Assembly: GCA_031376305.1 (NCBI GenBank)
Contig: JANMDM010000295.1
Coordinates: 1-7,990, forward strand
From: TMP-24 sp031376305
GTDB taxonomy: Bacteria; Pseudomonadota; Alphaproteobacteria; Rhodobacterales; Rhodobacteraceae
Direction: 5' to 3'
DNA: 7,990 bases
In this document: in pieces, positions 1-5,800 of the stretch
Layout: every line of letters begins with the position of its first letter
How positions within the stretch are numbered: the stretch's first letter is position 1
Made by a program: the position numbers and the translations under genes
The notes under the pieces: generated by a model
Database searches by the model: none
What the model saw: only the letters and a program-made list of their open reading frames with translations
What the model was told of the DNA's origin: nothing

Positions 1-716
1 ACGGGATTGCGCCCGACGGCAGTGCCCACGGCGCGCACGGCTTTGGGATGGCCGACAACGCGGGCGATTTCAGAATAGGTCGTGACTTGTCCCGTTGGGA
101 TCGACAAGAGCGCTTCCCAGACCTTGATCTGGAAAGGCGCGCCAATCATGAAAAGCTTTGATTCACCGCTATCGCCAAGGGCCGCCTCGGCCCAAGGGGC
201 AACGGCGGTTCGATCCTCGCTGAAACGCGCTAATGGCCAGCGTCCGGCCATATCCGCAAAGGCGGCGTCGCGCCCGCGGTCTTCGGAAAATGCCATACCG
301 CAAAGCCCGCGATCGGTGGCCATGGCCAAAGCCTCGCCGAAGGGCGACGGGAACCAGCCATAGCGGATCACCAGCCCTTCGCCGCCGCGGGCGTAGTCGC
401 CGGGGCTCATCGCTTCCCAGCGCAAGAAAAGATCGTGCAGCCGCCCGGATCCCGACAGGCCAGATTCGACCGCCGTATCCAACATGGTAAACCGGTCGGC
501 CAACAGCCGCTTGGCATGATCAAGGGTAAGATACTGTTGATAGCGTTTCGGCGACACCCCGACCCAGGCCGAAAATATCCGCTGGAAATGTGCGGGGCTC
601 ATCGACAGACGCGCCGACAGCGCCTCAAGTGACATGCCCTGCCCGCCCGGAGCATCAATTTCCGCCAGGGCGCGCGCGATGACCTGATAGTGGTATTTTT
701 GTCCGGGGGCGTCCAT
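1..716 (-). CDS. Ada-like AraC-type regulator fused to methylated-DNA-[protein]-cysteine S-methyltransferase (partial, C-terminus off window)
   Basis: Direct-reversal alkylation repair protein that transfers methyl groups from O6-methylguanine or O4-methylthymine to its own cysteine; the fused helix-turn-helix suggests it also regulates transcription. Translating the reverse complement from the ATG at 716 gives 238 uninterrupted codons to the window edge. Residues about 28-110 form an AraC-type double HTH (MSLEALSARLSMSPAHFQRI, then SPKRYQQYLTLDHAKRLL). Residues about 117-190 match the MGMT N-terminal ribonuclease-like fold. Residues 194-238 are the DNA-binding half (FQIKVWEALLSIPTGQVTTY, then RAVGTAVGRNP). 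The PCHR motif with the acceptor cysteine should follow within about ten residues, outside the window. The N-terminal zinc-binding Ada domain that repairs methylphosphotriesters in E. coli Ada is absent. An in-frame ATG at 722 is an alternative start; AAGGA and GAGG upstream could serve either. It is divergent from nth. Family assignment is firm; regulatory role is inferred. Confidence 0.93.
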   Translation of the reverse strand, partial: MDAPGQKYHYQVIARALAEIDAPGGQGMSLEALSARLSMSPAHFQRIFSAWVGVSPKRYQQYLTLDHAKRLLADRFTMLDTAVESGLSGSGRLHDLFLRWEAMSPGDYARGGEGLVIRYGWFPSPFGEALAMATDRGLCGMAFSEDRGRDAAFADMAGRWPLARFSEDRTAVAPWAEAALGDSGESKLFMIGAPFQIKVWEALLSIPTGQVTTYSEIARVVGHPKAVRAVGTAVGRNP

Positions 717-856
717 GTGCATCCATCCTCATCCTTGCCCTGAACTTAAGGCAGGCGCGGGTTTCAAGCGACCCGGATTTTGCGCCTTCGTGGGTTTCAC
801 GGGTCATATTGTTCAAACCTCTTGCCGTATGACGCTTTGGAAGGGCATAGGGCAGC
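717..856. promoter_or_regulatory. Divergent intergenic region between the Ada-like gene and nth
   Basis: This 140-bp spacer must hold the promoters of both divergent genes. I see no hexamer pair with good spacing on either strand. It contains two direct copies of GGGTTTCA at 759-766 and 792-799, whose starts are 33 bp apart, about three helical turns. That arrangement could suit a dimeric or AraC-type regulator, but two 8-mers in a spacer this size could also be chance. For nth the only ribosome-binding candidates are a close AGGG (849-852) and a distant AAGGG (841-845), both weak. Confidence 0.4.
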
Positions 857-1501
857 ATGGCACCACAACTCGACTATCAAACGATTCATGAGATTTTCCG
901 CCGCTTCCGCGAGGCTGACCCCGCGCCGAAAGGCGAGTTGGATCATGTGAACGCCTTTACTCTGCTGGTTGCCGTCGCCCTTTCCGCGCAGGCGACGGAT
1001 CTAGGCGTGAACAAGGCCACCCGCGCCTTGTTCGTGATTGCCGATACGCCTGAAAAAATGCTGACCTTGGGCGAAGTCGCGCTGACCGAACATATCAAGA
1101 CCATCGGCCTGTTCCGCCAGAAGGCGAAGAACGTCATCAAACTCTGCCGCATTCTGGTTGATGACTATGCAGGCGCGGTGCCTTCCTCGCGGGCCGCGTT
1201 ACAGTCCTTGCCCGGTGTCGGGCGCAAGACCGCGAATGTGGTTTTGAACATGTGGTTTCACCACCCGGCGCAGGCGGTCGATACCCATATTTTTCGCGTC
1301 GGAAACCGCACCGGCATCGCCCCCGGCCGCGATGTGGACAGGGTCGAGCGGGCGATCGAAGACAACGTTCCTGTCGCGTTTCAAGGCCACGCCCACCACT
1401 GGCTTATCTTGCACGGTCGTTATATCTGCGTGGCGCGCAAGCCAAAATGTGGCGCTTGCCATATCCGTGACCTGTGCCTGTTCGAGGAGAAAACCCAATG
1501 A
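857..1501 (+). CDS. nth: Endonuclease III (DNA glycosylase/AP lyase)
   Basis: Base-excision-repair enzyme that removes oxidised pyrimidines and cleaves the abasic site by beta-elimination. The 214-residue length is typical of bacterial Nth. The helix-hairpin-helix is LPGVGRKTANVV (118-129), in which K124 corresponds to the Schiff-base lysine. VDTHIFRV (141-148) carries the catalytic aspartate D142. The C-terminal [4Fe-4S] loop is complete, with C191, C198, C201 and C207 in C-x6-C-x2-C-x5-C spacing. The N-terminal LLVAVALSAQATD segment is the usual conserved helix. The ATG at 857 gives the expected N-terminus although its Shine-Dalgarno sequence is weak. The stop overlaps the start of the adenosine kinase gene (ATGA), so the two are probably cotranscribed and translationally coupled. 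All key residues are present and I expect it to be functional. Confidence 0.97.
   Translation: MAPQLDYQTIHEIFRRFREADPAPKGELDHVNAFTLLVAVALSAQATDLGVNKATRALFVIADTPEKMLTLGEVALTEHIKTIGLFRQKAKNVIKLCRILVDDYAGAVPSSRAALQSLPGVGRKTANVVLNMWFHHPAQAVDTHIFRVGNRTGIAPGRDVDRVERAIEDNVPVAFQGHAHHWLILHGRYICVARKPKCGACHIRDLCLFEEKTQ
1484..1489 (+). promoter_or_regulatory. Shine-Dalgarno for adenosine kinase, inside the nth 3' end
   Basis: GAGGAG lies 8 nt before the ATG at 1498, within the last codons of nth. It fixes the kinase start at 1498 rather than at the in-frame upstream codon at 1474, and fits coupled translation through the ATGA overlap. Confidence 0.75.
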
Positions 1502-2490
1502 CCCAGCGCTATCAGGTGGTCGGCATCGGCAATGCCATCGTCGACGTCCTCAGCCAGACCGATGACAGTTTTCTGGATCTCATGGGTATCCAGAAGGGCA
1601 TCATGCAACTGGTTGAGCGGGAACGCGGCGAAATGCTGTATGGTGCGATGAGTGAACGCACCCAGGCGCCCGGCGGGTCCGTCGGCAATACGATTGCCGG
1701 ACTGGGGAACCTTGGGCTGAAGGCCGCCTTCATCGGCCGGGTCCGCGACGATGCGCTTGGGCGGTTCTACGCCAAGTCGCTGACCGCCGAAGGCACCGAC
1801 TTTCCCAATGCGCCGGTGGCGGGTTCTGATCTGCCCACGTCGCGGTCGATGATCTTCGTGACTGCGGACGGTGAGCGTTCGATGAACACCTACCTGGGTA
1901 TTTCGGCTGACCTTGGGCCTGCGGATGTGGCCGATACCGTGGCCGGACAGACGGATTACCTGTTTCTGGAAGGGTATCTTTTCGACAAGGACAAGGGGAA
2001 AGCCGCATTCCTCAAAGCGGCGCGTGCCTGTCACGCAGGGGGCGGCAAGGCGGGTATCGCGCTTTCTGACCCTTTTTGCGTGAACCGCCACCGGGCTGAC
2101 TTCCGGCGCCTGGTGAAAGACGAGATGGATTTTGTTATCGGCAATCAGCACGAATGGTGCGCGCTTTATGAGACTGAAGACCTTGAGGCAGCCCTTGCAC
2201 AAGCCAGTGCCGAATGCCCGGTCGTGGTCTGCACCCGGTCGGGGGCCGATGTGATCCTTCTGCGCGGCGCGGAGCGTGTCGATGTACCCGTCCACCGGGT
2301 TGTGCCGGTTGATGCGACTGGCGCGGGGGATCAGTTTGCGGCGGGCTTTCTGTACGGTCTGGCGACCGGGCAAACCTTGAAAACCGCCGGCCGCATGGGA
2401 TGTATTGCCGCCGCCGAAGTCATCAGCCATTTCGGCGCCCGGCCCGATGTGGATGTGAAGGCGCTGTTTCATGCCGAGGGGCTGATCTGA
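1498..2490 (+). CDS. Adenosine kinase-like PfkB-family carbohydrate/nucleoside kinase
   Basis: Ribokinase/PfkB-fold kinase of 330 residues. The closest family I recognise is adenosine kinase (adenosine + ATP to AMP + ADP, purine salvage, cytoplasmic), as commonly annotated in alphaproteobacteria. The N-terminus VVGIGNAIVDVL (7-18) is the sugar/nucleoside-binding strand. The PfkB glycine motif is GGSVGNT (59-65). The ATP-site anion-hole signature is DATGAGDQFAAGF (272-284), with D278 as the catalytic base. DFVIGNQHEW (211-220) is the conserved segment preceding the ATP site. The start is set by a good GAGGAG 8 nt upstream and the ATGA overlap with nth. It ends only 10 bp before the convergent sulfotransferase stop, with no room for a separate terminator. 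Substrate is not proven by sequence; another PfkB sugar kinase is possible. Confidence 0.9.
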   Translation: MTQRYQVVGIGNAIVDVLSQTDDSFLDLMGIQKGIMQLVERERGEMLYGAMSERTQAPGGSVGNTIAGLGNLGLKAAFIGRVRDDALGRFYAKSLTAEGTDFPNAPVAGSDLPTSRSMIFVTADGERSMNTYLGISADLGPADVADTVAGQTDYLFLEGYLFDKDKGKAAFLKAARACHAGGGKAGIALSDPFCVNRHRADFRRLVKDEMDFVIGNQHEWCALYETEDLEAALAQASAECPVVVCTRSGADVILLRGAERVDVPVHRVVPVDATGAGDQFAAGFLYGLATGQTLKTAGRMGCIAAAEVISHFGARPDVDVKALFHAEGLI

Positions 2491-2500
2491 AGCCGCGCGT

Positions 2501-3319
2501 TCAGTCCCCCAGTTTGGCGTGCACCTCATTCAGATCGACGTCGCCCGTGGGCATCTTGTTGTCGGGGTTCTCGAAGTCATATTTGAACAGCAGGAAGTCT
2601 TTCTTGTAGATTTCATAAACCAGGTGCATCGACAAATCGTCGAAGTAATCTTCGACCGGATGAGCGCGCTTTGGCCCATGACCTTCGCTTTCGTTGAACT
2701 TCGGGATCGTCGCGAGATCGACTTTTACCGGGGTTTTGACCCGGTTCAGAACACTCTGCATGCCATCGTTGAATTTTTCGGTATGGAAGATGTGGTCGTA
2801 ACGGCCGCCGTTGACGATATAGGTCGAGATGTGCCCTGACATCGCCGACCAGTGTATGTCCGGCTCCATCGGGCGGCGCCAGCGGATGGTATCACGGGCG
2901 AACAGCAGGAAACGGCGGAAGGACTTGATCTGGTCAAACTCGAACCCGCCTGCCGGATCACCAACCTCGACGCCGTATTTCTGGGTGAGCATCGGCACGA
3001 GGTTGCCACGGTAGCGCTTGCCGTTGCGTTGGATGCCACAGATCTTATCGAAGTAAGACGACAATATCCGGGTGTAGGGGTTGCGCACACAGGTGAAGGC
3101 GAAGGATTTATGGGCTTTCACATTGGCTTCGATCAGGGGCTGGCTCGCGTCCAGCGCCCATTTGTGCATGCCGGATGTGGCATCATGGACGTCGCCATCG
3201 AAAAAGCGGCCGTGATCCGAATAAAACATGATCTGCCCAATGGTCGAGCAGGCGCATTTCGGAACGACGCGGTAAACGAGGCTCTCGCTTTCCGTCATCC
3301 ATGTGCCGGGGAAACCCAT
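2501..3319 (-). CDS. Sulfotransferase family 2 domain protein
   Basis: Predicted PAPS-dependent sulfotransferase of 272 residues, which would move a sulfuryl group from 3'-phosphoadenylyl sulfate to a hydroxyl of a carbohydrate. VPKCACSTI (19-27) is the 5'-phosphosulfate loop near the N-terminus. CVRNPYTRILSSYFDK (77-92) is the 3'-phosphate-binding loop with its conserved arginine, asparagine-proline and serine. IHWSAM (155-160) matches the histidine-tryptophan segment seen in this family. There is no signal peptide or membrane segment, so it should act in the cytosol or at the inner face of the membrane. The start at 3319 has AAAAGGA 8 nt upstream. It is convergent with the adenosine kinase gene and divergent from the GT14 glycosyltransferase gene, which suggests a shared glycan. 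The acceptor is unknown. Confidence 0.88.
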   Translation of the reverse strand: MGFPGTWMTESESLVYRVVPKCACSTIGQIMFYSDHGRFFDGDVHDATSGMHKWALDASQPLIEANVKAHKSFAFTCVRNPYTRILSSYFDKICGIQRNGKRYRGNLVPMLTQKYGVEVGDPAGGFEFDQIKSFRRFLLFARDTIRWRRPMEPDIHWSAMSGHISTYIVNGGRYDHIFHTEKFNDGMQSVLNRVKTPVKVDLATIPKFNESEGHGPKRAHPVEDYFDDLSMHLVYEIYKKDFLLFKYDFENPDNKMPTGDVDLNEVHAKLGD

Positions 3320-3467
3320 CCTAATGATCCTTTTACACAGTCGAGAGATATGTCGGTAACGTAAGAAACAATTGTGACCAGAAAAGCAAATAAATGCTGT
3401 TTTTCCAACGGCTATTATAGCTATCTAGCCGCAATGATCGACGATACTCGCGCAATCGGAAGCAATA
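3320..3467. promoter_or_regulatory. AT-rich divergent promoter region between sulfotransferase and glycosyltransferase genes
   Basis: This 148-bp spacer is visibly richer in A and T than the flanking genes. A perfect TATAAT is read on the minus strand at 3414-3419, about 95 bp before the sulfotransferase start, but no good -35 sits 16-18 bp upstream of it. The TATAAT lies inside an imperfect 21-bp inverted repeat at 3410-3430 (arms GGCTA and TAGCC, with ATAGCTAT near the centre), a possible operator. A weak AGCA/TGCT hairpin followed by five T lies at 3385-3403. The glycosyltransferase start at 3468 has GGAAG about 6 nt upstream. Confidence 0.4.
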
Positions 3468-5045
3468 ATGGCTGAAATTGCCTTTCTTCTCCTGTGCCAC
3501 AAGGATCCCCAGGAGATCATTCGCCAGGCGGAGAGTCTTACTGCGGCCGGTGACTATATGGCCATCCATTTCGATGCTCGGGCCAAGGTTGCAGACTATG
3601 AAATGATCCGCGCTGCCCTTGCAGGCAACCCCAACGTCACATTTGTCAAGAAGCGGGTTAAGTGCGGGTGGGGGGAGTGGAGCTTGGTGCAGGCCTCGCT
3701 CAACACGGCAAATGCGGCAGCCGCAGCCTTTCCGACGGCCACACATTTCTACATGCTTTCGGGCGATTGCATGGCAATCAAATCGGCTGAGTTCGTACAT
3801 GCCTATCTTGACGCCGAAGACATCGACTACATTGAAAGCTTTGACTTTTTTGAAAGCGACTGGATCAAGACCGGCCTGAAGGAAGACCGTCTCATCTATC
3901 GCCATCTCTTCAATGAACGTCTTGGAAAACGCCTGTTTTACTGGAGCTATAACCTTCAAAAACGCTTTGGTCTGACGCGCAAGATACCCGCCGATTTGCA
4001 AATCATGATCGGAAGCCAATGGTGGTGCCTCAGGCGGCGCACCATCGAAGCGGTTCTGGATTTCTGCCGCGCGCGACCGGACGTGATGCGGTTCTTTCGC
4101 ACGACATGGATCCCGGACGAGACTTTCTTTCAGACCGCCGTCCGCCATTTGATCCCGGCGCCTGAAATTCGCGAGCGGACTCTGACCTTCCTGATGTTTT
4201 CCGACTACGGCATGCCGGTGACGTTTTACAATGACCATTACGATTTGCTTTTGGCGCAAGACTGCTTGTTTGCACGCAAGATCAGCCCGCAGGCATCTGA
4301 ATTGAAAACCCGCTTGGGCGCCCTGTTTGCGGCAAAGGATGTCGCGTTTTCGATCACCAACGAAGGCCGCAGTCTTTACCAGTTCCTGACCCGGCGTGGC
4401 CGCGTGGGCCGCCGCTATACGCAAAGATTCTGGGAGAATGCGACAGCACATGACGATGACCGCAAACTCCTGATTTTGGCCTGTAAGAAATGGCATGTGG
4501 CCAAGCGGCTGATTGGCCACATCCGCGCGATCACGACCATTCCTGCGGTTGAGTATCTTTTCAACGAGGCAAGTACCCCTATGCCGGACTTAGGTGGCAT
4601 CCAGTCGACATTGGAAAAGCGCATGCGCCACCACCGGGCATTGGTTCGGATGCTTTTCGATCACTATGACACTGACAGGTTGATCATCTGCCTGGACACC
4701 TCAAATTTCGATCTCATTCAGGATTTCTATGCGGATCGTTCCACAGCGAAGCTTCTGGAAATCGCCTGCGACTTTTCGGACGGCTACCTGATTGGTCATG
4801 CGCAGCGCGTCGGGCTGGCAGGTAACCTATCGTCGCCAGACACGCTTGAGCGGCTGTTGCCCACCATTCGCTTCGACGTTAGCTTTGAAAGCAATCGCCT
4901 TCGCGACGCGAATTTTCCAAACGCCGTCCGCATCCGGCAAACCGACACGGCGCAGCTGAATGCGGTGGCGCTGGCGCAGTTTCTTGATATCCCTCAGGAT
5001 AAGGCATTTGTGATCGCCAATACCGAACATCTTTTCTCTGACTGA
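3468..5045 (+). CDS. GT14 'Branch'-type glycosyltransferase (beta-1,6-N-acetylglucosaminyltransferase-like) with uncharacterised C-terminal domain
   Basis: Predicted glycosyltransferase of 525 residues. Residues 1 to about 250 show the core-2/I-branching/xylosyltransferase pattern: IAFLLLCHKDP (4-14), AIHFDARA (32-39), CGWGEWSLVQASL (66-78), HFYMLSGDCMAIKS (93-106), GSQWWCLRR (182-190) and WIPDETFFQTAVRH (214-227). The WIPDETFFQT acidic pair is the likely catalytic region. Eukaryotic relatives transfer GlcNAc or xylose, but the bacterial donor and acceptor are unknown. Residues about 330-525 match no function I can name. I recall DUF5927/DUF5928 domains at this position in Rhodobacteraceae homologues, but that is from memory. 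There is no signal peptide or transmembrane helix, although the GT14 part may associate with the membrane. The HIT gene follows after 9 bp, so they probably share a transcript. Confidence 0.85.
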   Translation: MAEIAFLLLCHKDPQEIIRQAESLTAAGDYMAIHFDARAKVADYEMIRAALAGNPNVTFVKKRVKCGWGEWSLVQASLNTANAAAAAFPTATHFYMLSGDCMAIKSAEFVHAYLDAEDIDYIESFDFFESDWIKTGLKEDRLIYRHLFNERLGKRLFYWSYNLQKRFGLTRKIPADLQIMIGSQWWCLRRRTIEAVLDFCRARPDVMRFFRTTWIPDETFFQTAVRHLIPAPEIRERTLTFLMFSDYGMPVTFYNDHYDLLLAQDCLFARKISPQASELKTRLGALFAAKDVAFSITNEGRSLYQFLTRRGRVGRRYTQRFWENATAHDDDRKLLILACKKWHVAKRLIGHIRAITTIPAVEYLFNEASTPMPDLGGIQSTLEKRMRHHRALVRMLFDHYDTDRLIICLDTSNFDLIQDFYADRSTAKLLEIACDFSDGYLIGHAQRVGLAGNLSSPDTLERLLPTIRFDVSFESNRLRDANFPNAVRIRQTDTAQLNAVALAQFLDIPQDKAFVIANTEHLFSD

Positions 5046-5054
5046 GGCTCCGAC

Positions 5055-5435
5055 ATGCGTTACGTTTATGATGCAAACAACATTTTTGCCCTTATCTTGC
5101 GCGGCGAGATCCCCAATAAGACCGTTCTGGAAACAGCACATACGCTGGCGTTCCATGACATTCGCCCGCATTCGCCGGTGCATGTTCTGGTGATTCCGAA
5201 AGGCGCCTATGTGAATTTCGACCACTTTGCCGCTCAAGCAAGTGTGGACGAGATCGCTGACTTCCACCGGTGTGCCGCCGAGGTTTGCCGATTGCTGAAC
5301 ATTGCACCGGGCGGGGGTGGGCGGGGGTACCGGACGATCTCGAACGCGGGCGTGGATGGCCTGCAAGAAGTGCCGCATTATCATCTGCATATTCTGGCGG
5401 GAAAGATGTTAGGCCCGATGCTGAGCCAAGTCTGA
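5055..5435 (+). CDS. HIT family (HinT/PKCI-like) nucleotide hydrolase
   Basis: Histidine-triad protein of 126 residues, typical in length for the HinT branch, which hydrolyses AMP-lysine or other nucleoside phosphoramidates in the cytoplasm. The triad PHYHLHIL (107-114) gives H108, H110 and H112, with H112 expected to be the nucleophile. It is preceded by SNAGVDGLQEV (96-106), the typical lead-in. The N-terminus carries NIFALILRGEIPNK (9-22), the usual first helix of the family. HVLVIPKG (43-50) is the conserved strand that contacts the nucleotide. GAGG at 5044-5047 overlaps the glycosyltransferase stop and lies 7 nt before the ATG, so translation is probably coupled to that gene. A glycine-rich loop at 86-91 is slightly extended. 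The substrate in this organism is unknown, and the link to glycan synthesis may be positional only. Confidence 0.94.
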   Translation: MRYVYDANNIFALILRGEIPNKTVLETAHTLAFHDIRPHSPVHVLVIPKGAYVNFDHFAAQASVDEIADFHRCAAEVCRLLNIAPGGGGRGYRTISNAGVDGLQEVPHYHLHILAGKMLGPMLSQV

Positions 5436-5442
5436 CCCGGCC

Positions 5443-5470
5443 TTGTCCCTGCCGCGCGCGGCGTTAAGAT
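5443..5470 (+). promoter_or_regulatory. Candidate sigma-70-type promoter for the zinc-finger gene and polA
   Basis: TTGTCC (5443-5448) and TAAGAT (5465-5470) are separated by 16 bp, each matching four of six consensus bases. They lie in the 85-bp gap after the HIT gene. The spacer contains a perfect 12-bp palindrome, GCCGCGCGCGGC (5451-5462). This is a by-eye match only and GC-rich alphaproteobacterial promoters are degenerate. Confidence 0.25.
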
Positions 5471-5520
5471 GCGCATCAATTGCCCTCGCGGCGAAACTGA
5501 ATCCGAAACGGAGCCTGGCC

Positions 5521-5703
5521 ATGCCCTTTCCCGCCCCCGAGACCGAAGTTGTCACCGTCTGGAAAATGGCCTGCGACGGGGGCGATGGGGCGCTTGGCCA
5601 TCCCCGCGTCTGGCTGACGATTCCGCAGGAAGCGGGCTTTGTTGAATGCGGCTACTGCGATAAGAAATACGTCCATGAAAGCTTTGCCGAAAAGGCGACG
5701 TGA
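5521..5703 (+). CDS. Zinc-finger CHCC domain protein (NDUFS6-like)
   Basis: Small 60-residue protein with the zf-CHCC pattern. The putative zinc ligands are C18, H27, C43 and C46, in the contexts KMACDG, LGHPRVWL and VECGYCDKKY. The mitochondrial relative NDUFS6 is an accessory subunit of respiratory complex I; free-standing bacterial proteins of this size are common in alphaproteobacteria and mostly uncharacterised. There is no signal peptide or membrane helix. The start at 5521 is chosen for GGAG with a 7-nt spacer and because the conserved domain begins soon after; non-ATG codons further upstream in the same frame would only add an unconserved extension. It lies 85 bp after the HIT gene and 97 bp before polA. 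Family assignment is good; a complex I role here is only an analogy. Confidence 0.88.
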   Translation: MPFPAPETEVVTVWKMACDGGDGALGHPRVWLTIPQEAGFVECGYCDKKYVHESFAEKAT

Positions 5704-5800
5704 CGGGCGGAGCATCTTCAAGCCCTGACGGGCATTCTTCGGCCGAAACCCGAGATGAGCGCTGCGAAGATGGCGAAGAAAATTGACGAAGGGGTCGCAA
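5704..5800 (+). promoter_or_regulatory. Intergenic leader upstream of polA with ribosome binding site
   Basis: AAGGGG at 5789-5794 lies 6 nt before the ATG at 5801 and decides the polA start there, rather than at the in-frame TTG at 5783, which has no useful upstream site. The leader also holds a small GCCC-TGAC-GGGC hairpin (5722-5733) and a palindrome TTCGGCCGAA (5738-5747). Neither is followed by a T run, so I do not call a terminator. Confidence 0.5.

Noticed and set aside
781..788. TGCGCCTT, whose complement AAGGCGCA is one base from the E. coli Ada box AAAGCGCA
   Set aside because: A 7-of-8 match in a spacer of this size is not rare, and the protein here lacks the methylphosphotriester-sensing domain, so the E. 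coli site need not apply.
2491..2500. Bidirectional terminator between the convergent adenosine kinase and sulfotransferase genes
   Set aside because: Only 10 bp separate the stops and no hairpin with a T run is visible.
1420..2529. Long minus-strand open frame of about 369 codons opposite nth and adenosine kinase
   Set aside because: It is antisense to two clearly conserved genes, has no recognisable domain, and long antisense frames are common in GC-rich coding DNA.
3333..4520. Minus-strand open frame of about 395 codons opposite the glycosyltransferase
   Set aside because: It is a shadow of the GT14 gene, spans the divergent promoter spacer, and shows no family motif.
5451..5462. Perfect palindrome GCCGCGCGCGGC as a terminator after the HIT gene
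   Set aside because: There is no loop of useful size and no T run follows; it also sits inside a candidate promoter spacer.
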